Below, piece after piece: positions 55,261 to 62,752 of a DNA stretch of 64,000 nt (positions within the stretch are counted from its first letter, which is position 1; every line of letters starts with the position of its first letter). The translations under genes and the position numbers were made by a program. The stretch comes from Confluentibacter flavum (GTDB lineage: Bacteria; Bacteroidota; Bacteroidia; Flavobacteriales; Flavobacteriaceae), in NCBI RefSeq assembly GCF_002843175.1, contig NZ_PJEO01000057.1, positions 1 through 64,000 on the forward strand. Direction: 5' to 3'. The notes under the pieces were generated by a model. That model made no database searches, was not told the DNA's origin, and saw only the letters and a program-made list of their open reading frames with translations.

Positions 55261-55330
55261 TTATATAGAACTCATTTTTAGTCACAAGACACTAATATAA
55301 AAAATAAATTATCCGGATTTACATCCATTT

Positions 55331-56410
55331 TTAACCATGTTCTACTCCAAAAGCATCTTTTACTTTTTGTAACACTTTTTTAATATCCTGTTCTTTGGAT
55401 TTCGGATAAATAAGTAACACATCTTCTTTATCTACAATAATATAATCGTTTAAACCATCAACAACCACAATTTTATTCTTTTTGGTTCTAATCATATTTC
55501 CCGAGGCATCTTCTGTTAAAGTTCTAGCATTAACAACGGCGTTCCCACTATTATCTTTATCCAATTTATCATATAAACTACCCCAGGTTCCTAGGTCGTT
55601 CCAATCAAATTCTGCCCCAATGACATATACATTGCTGGATTTTTCCATGATGGCATAATCTACCGAAATATTATCAGCCTTTGGATAATTCTGTAGAATG
55701 AATTCGTCCTCACCATCTGTATTATAAGCATGCATACCATTTTCAAAAAGACCGTACAAACGAGGTTGGTTAGTTTTAAAAGCTTCCACCACACTTTTAA
55801 CACTCCACATAAAAATACCGGCATTCCAAAGAAAATTCCCTTGTTTTATAAATGATTTAGCGGTTTCATAATCGGGTTTTTCCCTAAACTGATTAACAGA
55901 TTTGATGGTATCAGATGTATTTTTATCAAACTCAATATAACCAAAACCGGTGTTTGGAAAAGTTGGCTGAATACCAAGCGTCACAAGGGCATCATTTTTT
56001 GAACAAAAATCAAAAGCTTGTTCCACGTTTTTAGAAAAGGTTATTTCATCTTCAATCCAGTGGTCGCTGGGCGCCACAATCATCACCGCATTTGGGTTTT
56101 CCTTTTGTATTTTTAATGAGGCATACAAAATACATGGTGCTGTATTTCTCATGGCCGGTTCTAAAACCACTTGGCGCTGGGTTACTTCAGGAAGTTGCTC
56201 TAATACCAAATCGTTATACTTTTCATTGGTTAAAATGAAAATGTTCTCTTTCGGAATTAAATGTGCCAAACGGTGAAATGTTTTTTGAATAAGCGTATCG
56301 CCAGTTCCTAACATATCATGAAACTGCTTTGGAAAGCTTTCTGTACTTACTGGCCAAAACCGAGATCCTACTCCGCCTGCCATTAATATAGCGTAATAAT
56401 TTTTGTTCAT
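55331..56410 (-). CDS. manC: mannose-1-phosphate guanylyltransferase
   Basis: 359 residues, single-domain form without the phosphomannose-isomerase half. Nucleotidyltransferase signature LMAGGVGSRFWPVSTESFPK at residues 9-28, then DHWIEDEITFSKNV (substrate region) and EFDWNDLGTWGSL. It makes GDP-mannose for fucose, rhamnose-type or mannose-bearing surface glycans. The polysaccharide genes at 46.6-49.6 kb are candidate users. Confidence 0.92.
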   Translation of the reverse strand: MNKNYYAILMAGGVGSRFWPVSTESFPKQFHDMLGTGDTLIQKTFHRLAHLIPKENIFILTNEKYNDLVLEQLPEVTQRQVVLEPAMRNTAPCILYASLKIQKENPNAVMIVAPSDHWIEDEITFSKNVEQAFDFCSKNDALVTLGIQPTFPNTGFGYIEFDKNTSDTIKSVNQFREKPDYETAKSFIKQGNFLWNAGIFMWSVKSVVEAFKTNQPRLYGLFENGMHAYNTDGEDEFILQNYPKADNISVDYAIMEKSSNVYVIGAEFDWNDLGTWGSLYDKLDKDNSGNAVVNARTLTEDASGNMIRTKKNKIVVVDGLNDYIIVDKEDVLLIYPKSKEQDIKKVLQKVKDAFGVEHG

Positions 56411-56474
56411 ATTAAATGTATTCTCATTCCCATTAGTTAAGAATGTGTTTATATATTTTTATTTGATTCCTACT

Positions 56475-57074
56475 TTATAAAGCAATTAGTTCTACTTCTG
56501 CATTCGGATTGAAAAGATACAACTTTCCTGTTTTAATCTCCAAACACTCGTAACGTTTTACCCGCAATGGTCCCATTTTAAAAATCTTACCATTGTATAA
56601 TTTAAACATGCTTCCAAACGGTACATCAAAAATAAATGTTTTATCATTAGGTTGGTCGTATTGTTTTAATGCCAATGCCAATTTAGTATCGGTATCACTG
56701 GTCGCTTTAGGATTTTTAAAATGCTTTGCCAATAAGGGCAAGAGTGATGAAGGAAAAACATCTGGATTTAAAAATGGCAACATTAAATGCTGGAAGGTAC
56801 GTTTCCACTCTACACCATGGGGTTTTATAAATTTTCCGCAGGTTTTATAAGCTTCAAAATGGGCGATTTCATGTATAAGGGTAATTAAAAATCGATAGTG
56901 ATTTAAATTGGAATTCACTGTTATCTGATGTTTTCCATTAGGCAATTGCCTATAATCACCATGACGTGTTTTACGCTCATTCTTCACGGTAACCGTTAAA
57001 TTTTCATGCTTTAAAAGTTCTAAAACAGGGTTTAGTGCCCTTATGGGTATAAAATCTTGAAGCGTGTTTTGCAT
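56475..57074 (-). CDS. SprT-like zinc protein
   Basis: 199 residues from ATG 57074; the TTG 15 bases upstream is less likely and runs through a -7-like box. It has the metalloprotease-like site LITLIHEIAHFEAYKTCG (HExxH) and further GVEWKRTFQHLM typical for SprT-like domains (minigluzincins). Possibly a DNA-protein crosslink or stress protease; a substrate is not known. Confidence 0.84.
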   Translation of the reverse strand: MQNTLQDFIPIRALNPVLELLKHENLTVTVKNERKTRHGDYRQLPNGKHQITVNSNLNHYRFLITLIHEIAHFEAYKTCGKFIKPHGVEWKRTFQHLMLPFLNPDVFPSSLLPLLAKHFKNPKATSDTDTKLALALKQYDQPNDKTFIFDVPFGSMFKLYNGKIFKMGPLRVKRYECLEIKTGKLYLFNPNAEVELIAL

Positions 57075-57078
57075 GGCA

Positions 57079-57086
57079 CAAAAATA
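57079..57086 (-). promoter_or_regulatory. candidate -7 element of the SprT-like gene
   Basis: Minus strand TATTTTTG, 4 bases before the ATG at 57074, which supports that shorter start and suggests a near-leaderless message. Confidence 0.42.
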
Positions 57087-57143
57087 CAATTATTCTATTA
57101 GCATGAAAGCATGGATTTGGGAAACGAGGATATTACCTTTAGC

Positions 57144-58379
57144 CTACTCAAACCTAATCGCCTTAACCGGAGATATTTTAGTAATAATATAAGAAGGCAC
57201 CAAAAGCATCAATAAACACAATACTAAGGTGCCAATGTTTAAGCCTAAAATATAGGTGAAATTAATATACACTGGAGCTTCGGTTACGTAATACACACTA
57301 GGGTCTAGCGGGAAGAGTTTAAACTGCTTTTGGGCAAATAGCAAGCCTAAGCCCAACAGATTTCCCCAAAATAAGCCTAGAATAATTAAATAAGAGGCGT
57401 TATATAAAAACAACTTTCTTATGCTCCAATTGTTACTGCCTAAGGCTTTCAAAATACCAATCATTTGCGTGCGCTCTAAAATCAGCACCAGCAAAGCGGT
57501 TATCATGTTAATGCCAGCGACTAAAATCATGATGCCTATAATGCCGTAAATGTTTTTATCGAATATTTTAATCCATTCAAAAATGGAATAATAGCTTTCA
57601 CTGATGGTTTTGGCATCAAGCGTTGAGGGAATGGCTTTAAAAATTTCAATGCCTTTATTGTCAAGGTCGTTGTAATCAGTTATAAATATTTCAAAATTCC
57701 CAACTTGGTCGGATTCCCAATTATTAATACGTTGCAAATGCCTGATATCGCCAATAACATAGGTGGCATCAAAATCTTGAAACCCAGAATTGTAAATCCC
57801 TACTATTTTATAAGTGATAATGTTTGGCAGTTTCTCGGGGTCTACTTTTTTAAAAAACATTTGGAAGGTATCACCTAACTTAAAACCCAATCGGTTGGCA
57901 ATATATTGCGACATTAACACGTCTTCATTACGTTTTTGGGTATAATCTGGCACACGACCTTCCACTAAAAAATCTTTAAAATAGCTCCAATCATAATCGC
58001 CACCCACGCCCTTTAGAACTAGACCTTCAAAATCGGTTTCGGTACGAATCACGCCAAATTTGGTTGCCACTGCTTGAATATGCCTTACCCCTTCAACGGA
58101 CTTGAATTCTGGATAAAAATCTTGCTTTGTGGAAATTGGAAATACACTTTCTTGCGAATTATTGCTATCATAATTCGTTATGGTAACATGCCCATTAAAC
58201 GCCACGACTTTATCACGTATTTTCTGCTGTAAACCTATGCCTGTAGCAATAGCAATCATCATGACCACAATACCAATTGCAATTGCTGCGATACCAATTT
58301 TTATTATTGGTGCCGAAATACTACTTTTATACGCTTTACTGCCAATAATGCGTTTTGCTATAAAATATTCGTAATTCAA
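57144..58379 (-). CDS. LolC/LolE-like ABC transporter permease
   Basis: 411 residues, TTG start at 58379 (MNYEYFIAKRIIGSKAYKSS). Four membrane segments enclosing a large periplasmic domain; MacB/FtsX-type: IAAIAIGIVVMMIAIATGIG, NMITALLVLILERTQMIGIL and LLMLLVPSYIITKISPVKAI. It is likely to extract lipoproteins from the inner membrane with a LolD ATPase encoded elsewhere. Its start and the NamZ start are only nine bases apart, divergent. Confidence 0.88.
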   Translation of the reverse strand: MNYEYFIAKRIIGSKAYKSSISAPIIKIGIAAIAIGIVVMMIAIATGIGLQQKIRDKVVAFNGHVTITNYDSNNSQESVFPISTKQDFYPEFKSVEGVRHIQAVATKFGVIRTETDFEGLVLKGVGGDYDWSYFKDFLVEGRVPDYTQKRNEDVLMSQYIANRLGFKLGDTFQMFFKKVDPEKLPNIITYKIVGIYNSGFQDFDATYVIGDIRHLQRINNWESDQVGNFEIFITDYNDLDNKGIEIFKAIPSTLDAKTISESYYSIFEWIKIFDKNIYGIIGIMILVAGINMITALLVLILERTQMIGILKALGSNNWSIRKLFLYNASYLIILGLFWGNLLGLGLLFAQKQFKLFPLDPSVYYVTEAPVYINFTYILGLNIGTLVLCLLMLLVPSYIITKISPVKAIRFE

Positions 58380-58388
58380 ATTTTGTAT

Positions 58389-59672
58389 ATGTGGTTTAAT
58401 GTTCTCAAAAATACAGTTTTCCCGATAACTATCGGAATTGTTTTAGTACTTATTTCTTGTGGGAACACGGGGAAGACGGGAGACGGAATACTGAAGACAG
58501 TGGATAAAAAAACTGAGACAGATAAACCTCATGAGATCCTGAAACAAGTTCAGGATGACAGTAATATTATTGTTGGTGCTAACCAAACCGAAACATACAT
58601 ATCCCTACTTAAAGGAAAACGCATTGGCGTTGTAGCCAACCCAACAAGTGTGGTATTTAAAGCGAATGGTAAAAACTATACGCATTTGGTAGATTCGCTT
58701 TTGGCTTTAAATATTAAAATTTCTAAAGTATTTTCTCCAGAGCATGGTTTTCGTGGCACTGCTGATGCTGGCGAACTTGTTAACGATAGTAAAGATGCTA
58801 AAACGGGTTTATCGATTGTGTCGCTTCACGGCGAACATAGAAAACCAAAATCGGACGACTTATCTAATATAGATGTGATGGTTTTCGACCTGCAAGATGT
58901 GGGCGTTCGTTTTTACACTTATATCTCTACCCTGCATTATGTTATGGAAGCTTGTGCGGAAGCCAATATTCCTTTGATTATTCTAGACCGACCCAACCCG
59001 AATGGCAGTTATGTTGATGGCCCAACTTTAGAAATAGAAAACCAAAGTTTTTTAGGCATGCACCCCATTCCGTTAGTACATGGCATGACTATTGGTGAAT
59101 ATGCTAAAATGATAAATGGCGAAAAATGGTTAAAAAATGGTGTTCAATGCCAAATTACCGTAATTCCTGTTAAAAATTACAATCATAATATGCCTTACAG
59201 TTTACCTATTCGGCCTTCGCCAAACCTTCCAAACGATCAATCCATAAAATTATACCCCAGTCTTGGTTTATTTGAAGGCACTACTATAAATGCAGGTCGT
59301 GGCACAGAATTTCAATTTCAGAGATATGGTGCACCGTTTTTGAATAAGTCTGTTTTTACATTCACCTATACGCCTGTCGAAAATTTTGGTGCTAAAAATC
59401 CGAAGCATAAAGGCATACTTTGTTATGGCGAAGATTTAAAAGATGAAAAAACAACAAATCAAGTGAGCTTAAAATGGCTCATAAAAGCCTATAATAATGC
59501 ATCGGATAAATCAAAGGTTTTTAACACTGCTAATTTTACCACACATGCTGGTACAGCCAAACTTCAAAAGCAAATTGAAGCAGGTTTAAGTGAAGAGCAA
59601 ATCAAAGCCACTTGGCAACAAGGACTTGAAACTTTTAAAAATTCACGTAAAAAATATTTAATTTATAATTAA
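58389..59672 (+). CDS. namZ: NamZ-like exo-beta-N-acetylmuramidase (DUF1343), lipoprotein
   Basis: 427 residues from ATG 58389 (TTG 58383 is in frame). Signal MWFNVLKNTVFPITIGIVLV with lipobox LISC. NamZ-type: KRIGVVANPTSVVFKANGKN, FSPEHGFRGTADAGELVNDS (Glu catalytic region), VFDLQDVGVRFYTYISTLHY, and PIRPSPNLPNDQSIKLYPSL. It removes terminal MurNAc from murein fragments. An in-frame palindromic repeat codes HEILKQVQDDSN in the linker after the lipobox. It overlaps the serine-hydrolase gene as TAATG, suggesting joint murein turnover with Mpl. Confidence 0.91.
   Translation: MWFNVLKNTVFPITIGIVLVLISCGNTGKTGDGILKTVDKKTETDKPHEILKQVQDDSNIIVGANQTETYISLLKGKRIGVVANPTSVVFKANGKNYTHLVDSLLALNIKISKVFSPEHGFRGTADAGELVNDSKDAKTGLSIVSLHGEHRKPKSDDLSNIDVMVFDLQDVGVRFYTYISTLHYVMEACAEANIPLIILDRPNPNGSYVDGPTLEIENQSFLGMHPIPLVHGMTIGEYAKMINGEKWLKNGVQCQITVIPVKNYNHNMPYSLPIRPSPNLPNDQSIKLYPSLGLFEGTTINAGRGTEFQFQRYGAPFLNKSVFTFTYTPVENFGAKNPKHKGILCYGEDLKDEKTTNQVSLKWLIKAYNNASDKSKVFNTANFTTHAGTAKLQKQIEAGLSEEQIKATWQQGLETFKNSRKKYLIYN
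58420..58436. repeat. diverged copy of the 18-bp palindrome inside the NamZ signal peptide
   Basis: TCCCGATAACTATCGGA, 15 of 17 bases like the copies at 28756 and 29200. It codes part of the signal peptide (FPITIG), so the palindrome appears to have become part of a functional secretion signal. Confidence 0.55.
58536..58560 (+). repeat. in-frame palindromic repeat with GACA tail in the NamZ gene
   Basis: ATCCTGAA (58536-58543), loop ACAAG, TTCAGGAT (58549-58556), GACA. It codes ILKQVQDD, a peptide foreign to the NamZ fold. The intergenic copy at 49623-49646 is nearly identical. Confidence 0.78.
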
Positions 59673-60751
59673 TGAAGCGAATCATTGCCTCTCTCATGCT
59701 GCTCTTAACCTCTCTGGGTTTTAGTCAACATATTGATAATCCTACACAACAAAAAATAAGTATCGCCAGGAAAAAGGCTAAAAAATTTTTAAAAAGCCAA
59801 CATATTCCAGGCATGGCGATTTCTGTCTCAAAAGGCGGAGAGATTATTTGGTCTGAAGGATTTGGTTATGGCAAACGTAAACCAACTGTACCTATAAACC
59901 CAAGTTTGACATTATTTAGAATTGCCAGTATTTCTAAATCCATAACTGCCGTGATGCTTGCGAAATTGGCTGAAGATAAGATGATTGATTTAGATACCAG
60001 TATTTATAACTATTTACCCGATTACCCTAAAAAAGAATACGACTTTACTGCCCGACAATTAGGCGGACACTTGGCTGGTATTAGGCATACTACGGATGAT
60101 GAATTCAAATTAAATAAGCGAATGACCATTACCGAAGGGTTGGATATTTTTAAGAATGACCCGCTTTTATTTGAACCTTTAACCAGTTTTCATTATAACT
60201 CATTGGGTTATGTATTGCTAAGTGAAGTGATGCAAAAAGCAGCGAATAAAGACTTTTATGCAATGGTTAGGGATTCTATTTTAATCCCCTTAAAAATGGA
60301 CAATACCACTATGGATGCCTCAAACGCCATCCCACCCAACACCACTAATTTTTACAGAACAAAGCGTATTTTATCCAATCCAGTTGCCAACGAATATAAA
60401 ATAGCCGGTGGTGGTTTTTTAGCAACGTCAGAAGATATTGTAAAGTTTGGAAATGAACTTATTTCGCCAACCCTAATTTCTAAAGAATCACTCGCACAAT
60501 TGGTAACATCGCAACGGTTAAAAAATGGTAACCGAACGGGTTATGGCATTGGTTTTTCAGTAGAAAAAACAAAACATGACACCCCTAAATATTACCATAC
60601 AGGTGGTGGTGTTGGCGCTTCTAGCATTTTAATGATTTTCCCTGAAGAAGATGTGGTTATTACGGTTTTAACAAATAAATCAGGTATAGATATGAAGGCT
60701 TTTGGAGAAGAATTGGAAGCAGTTTTAGTCAATGATATTACTGAAAACTGA
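59672..60751 (+). CDS. secreted serine hydrolase (beta-lactamase/D-Ala carboxypeptidase-like, class C fold)
   Basis: 359 residues, signal peptide MKRIIASLMLLLTSLGFSQ. Ser-x-x-Lys motif RIASISKSITAVM (Ser86, Lys89), Tyr-x-Asn motif FHYNSLGYVLL and His-Thr-Gly triad KYYHTGGGVGASS. Class C-like proteins include D-amino-acid amidases and DD-peptidases, and some are esterases. It overlaps namZ by one base, so it is likely to trim cell-wall fragments with it. Confidence 0.9.
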   Translation: MKRIIASLMLLLTSLGFSQHIDNPTQQKISIARKKAKKFLKSQHIPGMAISVSKGGEIIWSEGFGYGKRKPTVPINPSLTLFRIASISKSITAVMLAKLAEDKMIDLDTSIYNYLPDYPKKEYDFTARQLGGHLAGIRHTTDDEFKLNKRMTITEGLDIFKNDPLLFEPLTSFHYNSLGYVLLSEVMQKAANKDFYAMVRDSILIPLKMDNTTMDASNAIPPNTTNFYRTKRILSNPVANEYKIAGGGFLATSEDIVKFGNELISPTLISKESLAQLVTSQRLKNGNRTGYGIGFSVEKTKHDTPKYYHTGGGVGASSILMIFPEEDVVITVLTNKSGIDMKAFGEELEAVLVNDITEN

Positions 60752-60760
60752 GACTGAAAA

Positions 60761-61255
60761 CTAAAGCTTAATCCGTCGTTTAATCTCCTCAACAATATTA
60801 AAAGCTGCTGGACAAATAGCTACATTTTTTAGAGTAAGATTTGAAATTTGTTGAAATTTTTTTCTGTCGGTATGCGGAAATTCTTGGCAAGCTTTTGGTC
60901 GGACGTCGTAAATGGAACAATAATTATCCGCTCCTAAAAATGTGCACGGCACACCTTGCAACACATAATCTTTGTCTTCATCAATTCGTAAATACTGATT
61001 GATAAACTGCTGCGGTTTCAGTTTGAAATGTTTGGCAATTCGTTCAATATCTTTATCTGTAAATAAAGGACCCGTGGTTTTACAGCAATTAGCACATTGC
61101 AAGCAATCTGTTTTTTTAAACTCGGCTTCATGCAATTCTTCCATCACATAATCCAGATTCTTTGGAGGCTTGTTTTTTAGCTTCTCAAAGAATTTTTTGC
61201 TTTCGTTATGCTTATCTTTGGCAAGCTTTGGAAGATTATTGATGATGTTTTGCAT
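60761..61255 (-). CDS. YkgJ-family cysteine-cluster protein
   Basis: 164 residues. Cys-cluster C-L-Q-C-A-N-CC-K (Cys at about 49-55) and C-T-F-L...C-S-I-Y-DVRPKAC-QEFP near the middle, the usual YkgJ arrangement for an Fe-S or zinc site. Function unknown. It is convergent with the serine hydrolase gene with a 9-base gap. Confidence 0.87.
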   Translation of the reverse strand: MQNIINNLPKLAKDKHNESKKFFEKLKNKPPKNLDYVMEELHEAEFKKTDCLQCANCCKTTGPLFTDKDIERIAKHFKLKPQQFINQYLRIDEDKDYVLQGVPCTFLGADNYCSIYDVRPKACQEFPHTDRKKFQQISNLTLKNVAICPAAFNIVEEIKRRIKL

Positions 61256-61280
61256 GGGGTAAAAATACTATTTTAAATGA

Positions 61281-61354
61281 GATGCTGAAATTGAAAATTC
61301 ATGAACACTTTAATTAAAATAATATGTTTGTGAATAAACAAGTTCAGCATGACA
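61281..61354. repeat. stretched copy of the GACA-tailed palindrome at the methyltransferase start
   Basis: ATGCTGAA (61282-61289) is matched by TTCAGCAT (61343-61350) followed by GACA, the same family as 58536 and 49623 but with an insert of 53 bases in the loop. The right arm lies inside a possible upstream extension of the methyltransferase frame. Confidence 0.6.
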
Positions 61355-61362
61355 AGAAAAAG

Positions 61363-62058
61363 ATGAAAGACTTATTTGGACGAGCTTTATTAGATTACCA
61401 AAACGGACATTATACCGAAGACCTCATCACGTCCACCAATATTTCTGAGGAAGATGATTTGCCACTTCCCTATCTGTTTCGAGATTTTAAAGACATGCCC
61501 AAGCTAGAAAAAAATGCCTTGCAATTGGCTAAAGGTTCCGTTTTAGATGTGGGCTGTGGTGCAGGGAATCACAGTTTGTATTTACAGAAAAAAGGCTTTA
61601 CTGTCAAAGCCATTGATATTTCAAAAGGCGCTATTGAAGTTTCTAAACTTCGTGGCGTTACCCATGCGGAAGTCAAAAATATTTTAGATGAAAAAGATAC
61701 CTTCGACACTGTTTTATTGTTGATGAATGGCACAGGCATCTTTCAAGAACTCTCTCAAGTTTCTAAATACTTAACGCATTTAAAAAGTCTACTAAAACCT
61801 AACGGACAGATTTTAATAGATTCTTCGGATATTAAATACATGTACGAAGACGACGATGGTGGTTTTTGGATGGATGCCCATGCTAACTATTACGGTGAAC
61901 TCGATTATTATTTAAGCTATAAAGGAGAGGAAGAAACACCTATGAAATGGTTGTATTTGGATTTTGATACTTTAAAACTAGCTTGCGATACCGTTGGCTT
62001 AACATGCGAACTGGTCTTGGACGGTTCGCATTTTGATTATTTGGCTAGGTTGGGATAA
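61363..62058 (+). CDS. class I SAM-dependent methyltransferase
   Basis: 231 residues from ATG 61363 (MKDLFGRALLDYQNG). An upstream ATG at 61324 would add KQVQHDKK, coded by the repeat arm, and is rejected. Motif I VLDVGCGAGNHSLYLQKKG, then FDTVLLLMNGTGIFQEL and LLKPNGQILIDSSDIKYMYE. Substrate unknown. Convergent with the broken DUF1287 gene, whose repaired frame would overlap its last 14 bases. Confidence 0.85.
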   Translation: MKDLFGRALLDYQNGHYTEDLITSTNISEEDDLPLPYLFRDFKDMPKLEKNALQLAKGSVLDVGCGAGNHSLYLQKKGFTVKAIDISKGAIEVSKLRGVTHAEVKNILDEKDTFDTVLLLMNGTGIFQELSQVSKYLTHLKSLLKPNGQILIDSSDIKYMYEDDDGGFWMDAHANYYGELDYYLSYKGEEETPMKWLYLDFDTLKLACDTVGLTCELVLDGSHFDYLARLG

Positions 62059-62630
62059 ACCTATAATGACCAATTATTTTAAATTTAAACAAACAATCTT
62101 CTAAAACTTGTCCCCCACCAATATTATGAACAATCAAATATCTTTTTTCCATCGTTTGATTTCTTATTAACTACAATTCCAATATGGGTTATTGCCCCTC
62201 CTAAATTCCAACAAACTATATCTCCAGGTATATAATCTTTCATGCTATTAGTTATTGGTTTAGCGGTCCCTTGACGCTCAAAATAAGTCATTAAATTTGG
62301 AACACGTCTATGATCTATATTCTTATCTGTTGTTTTCAACCCCCATATCTTTGGATATAAAGAGAAATGGGTTTTCATATCTTCATGAACTTCTTTTTGT
62401 AAATCAATCCCCAATTTTCGGTAAGCTCTAATTACAACGTCAGTACAAACACCTTTATCACTTGGAACATCTCCATTAGGATAATTAATTGAAAAATAAC
62501 TTGGGTCGTAAACCACTTTATGCTTAGTTAATTCTAAAGCAGCATCTGAAAGATTTAATGTTTGAATTACTTGCTGAGAAATACAAAAATTAAAACAGAG
62601 AACTAAAATGATAAAGAATATCTTTTTCAT
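62045..62630 (-). pseudogene. DUF1287 protein, frameshifted near its C-terminus
   Basis: From ATG 62630 (signal MKKIFFIILVLCFNFCISQ) the frame gives 168 residues to 62124, with CTDVVIRAYRKLGIDLQKEV and HIGIVVNKKSNDGKKIFDCS at its end. The six-T run 62143-62148 (AAAAAA on the coding strand) carries one extra A. Removing it restores DGKRYLIVHNIGGGQVLEDC, then a normal end GHYRFIPT and TAG at 62045-62047, giving 194 residues, the usual length. DUF1287 proteins have an NlpC/P60-like fold. Either a recent mutation or a sequencing error. Confidence 0.85.
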
Positions 62631-62656
62631 TTAAAACATGAATTTCAATTGATGAG

Positions 62657-62680
62657 ATTCCCGCCTTCGCGGGAATGACA
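62657..62680. repeat. palindromic repeat with GACA tail
   Basis: ATTCCCGC (62657-62664), loop CTTC, GCGGGAAT (62669-62676), GACA. A third stem sequence sharing the same GACA end as the repeats at 49623, 58536, 61281 and 62699. Confidence 0.75.
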
Positions 62681-62698
62681 ATTATTTCTATTTATGAG

Positions 62699-62746
62699 AC
62701 CCTGAAATACTGAAACGAGTTCAGCACAGGTGAGTTCAGGGTGACA
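62699..62746. repeat. nested palindromic repeat with GACA tail
   Basis: ACCCTGAA (62699-62706) pairs with TTCAGGGT (62735-62742), followed by GACA; an inner CTGAA/TTCAG pair (62710-62714 and 62720-62724) sits in the loop. It lies 6 bases before the TonB-receptor stop and could serve as its terminator. Confidence 0.7.
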
Positions 62747-62752
62747 CAAGCG

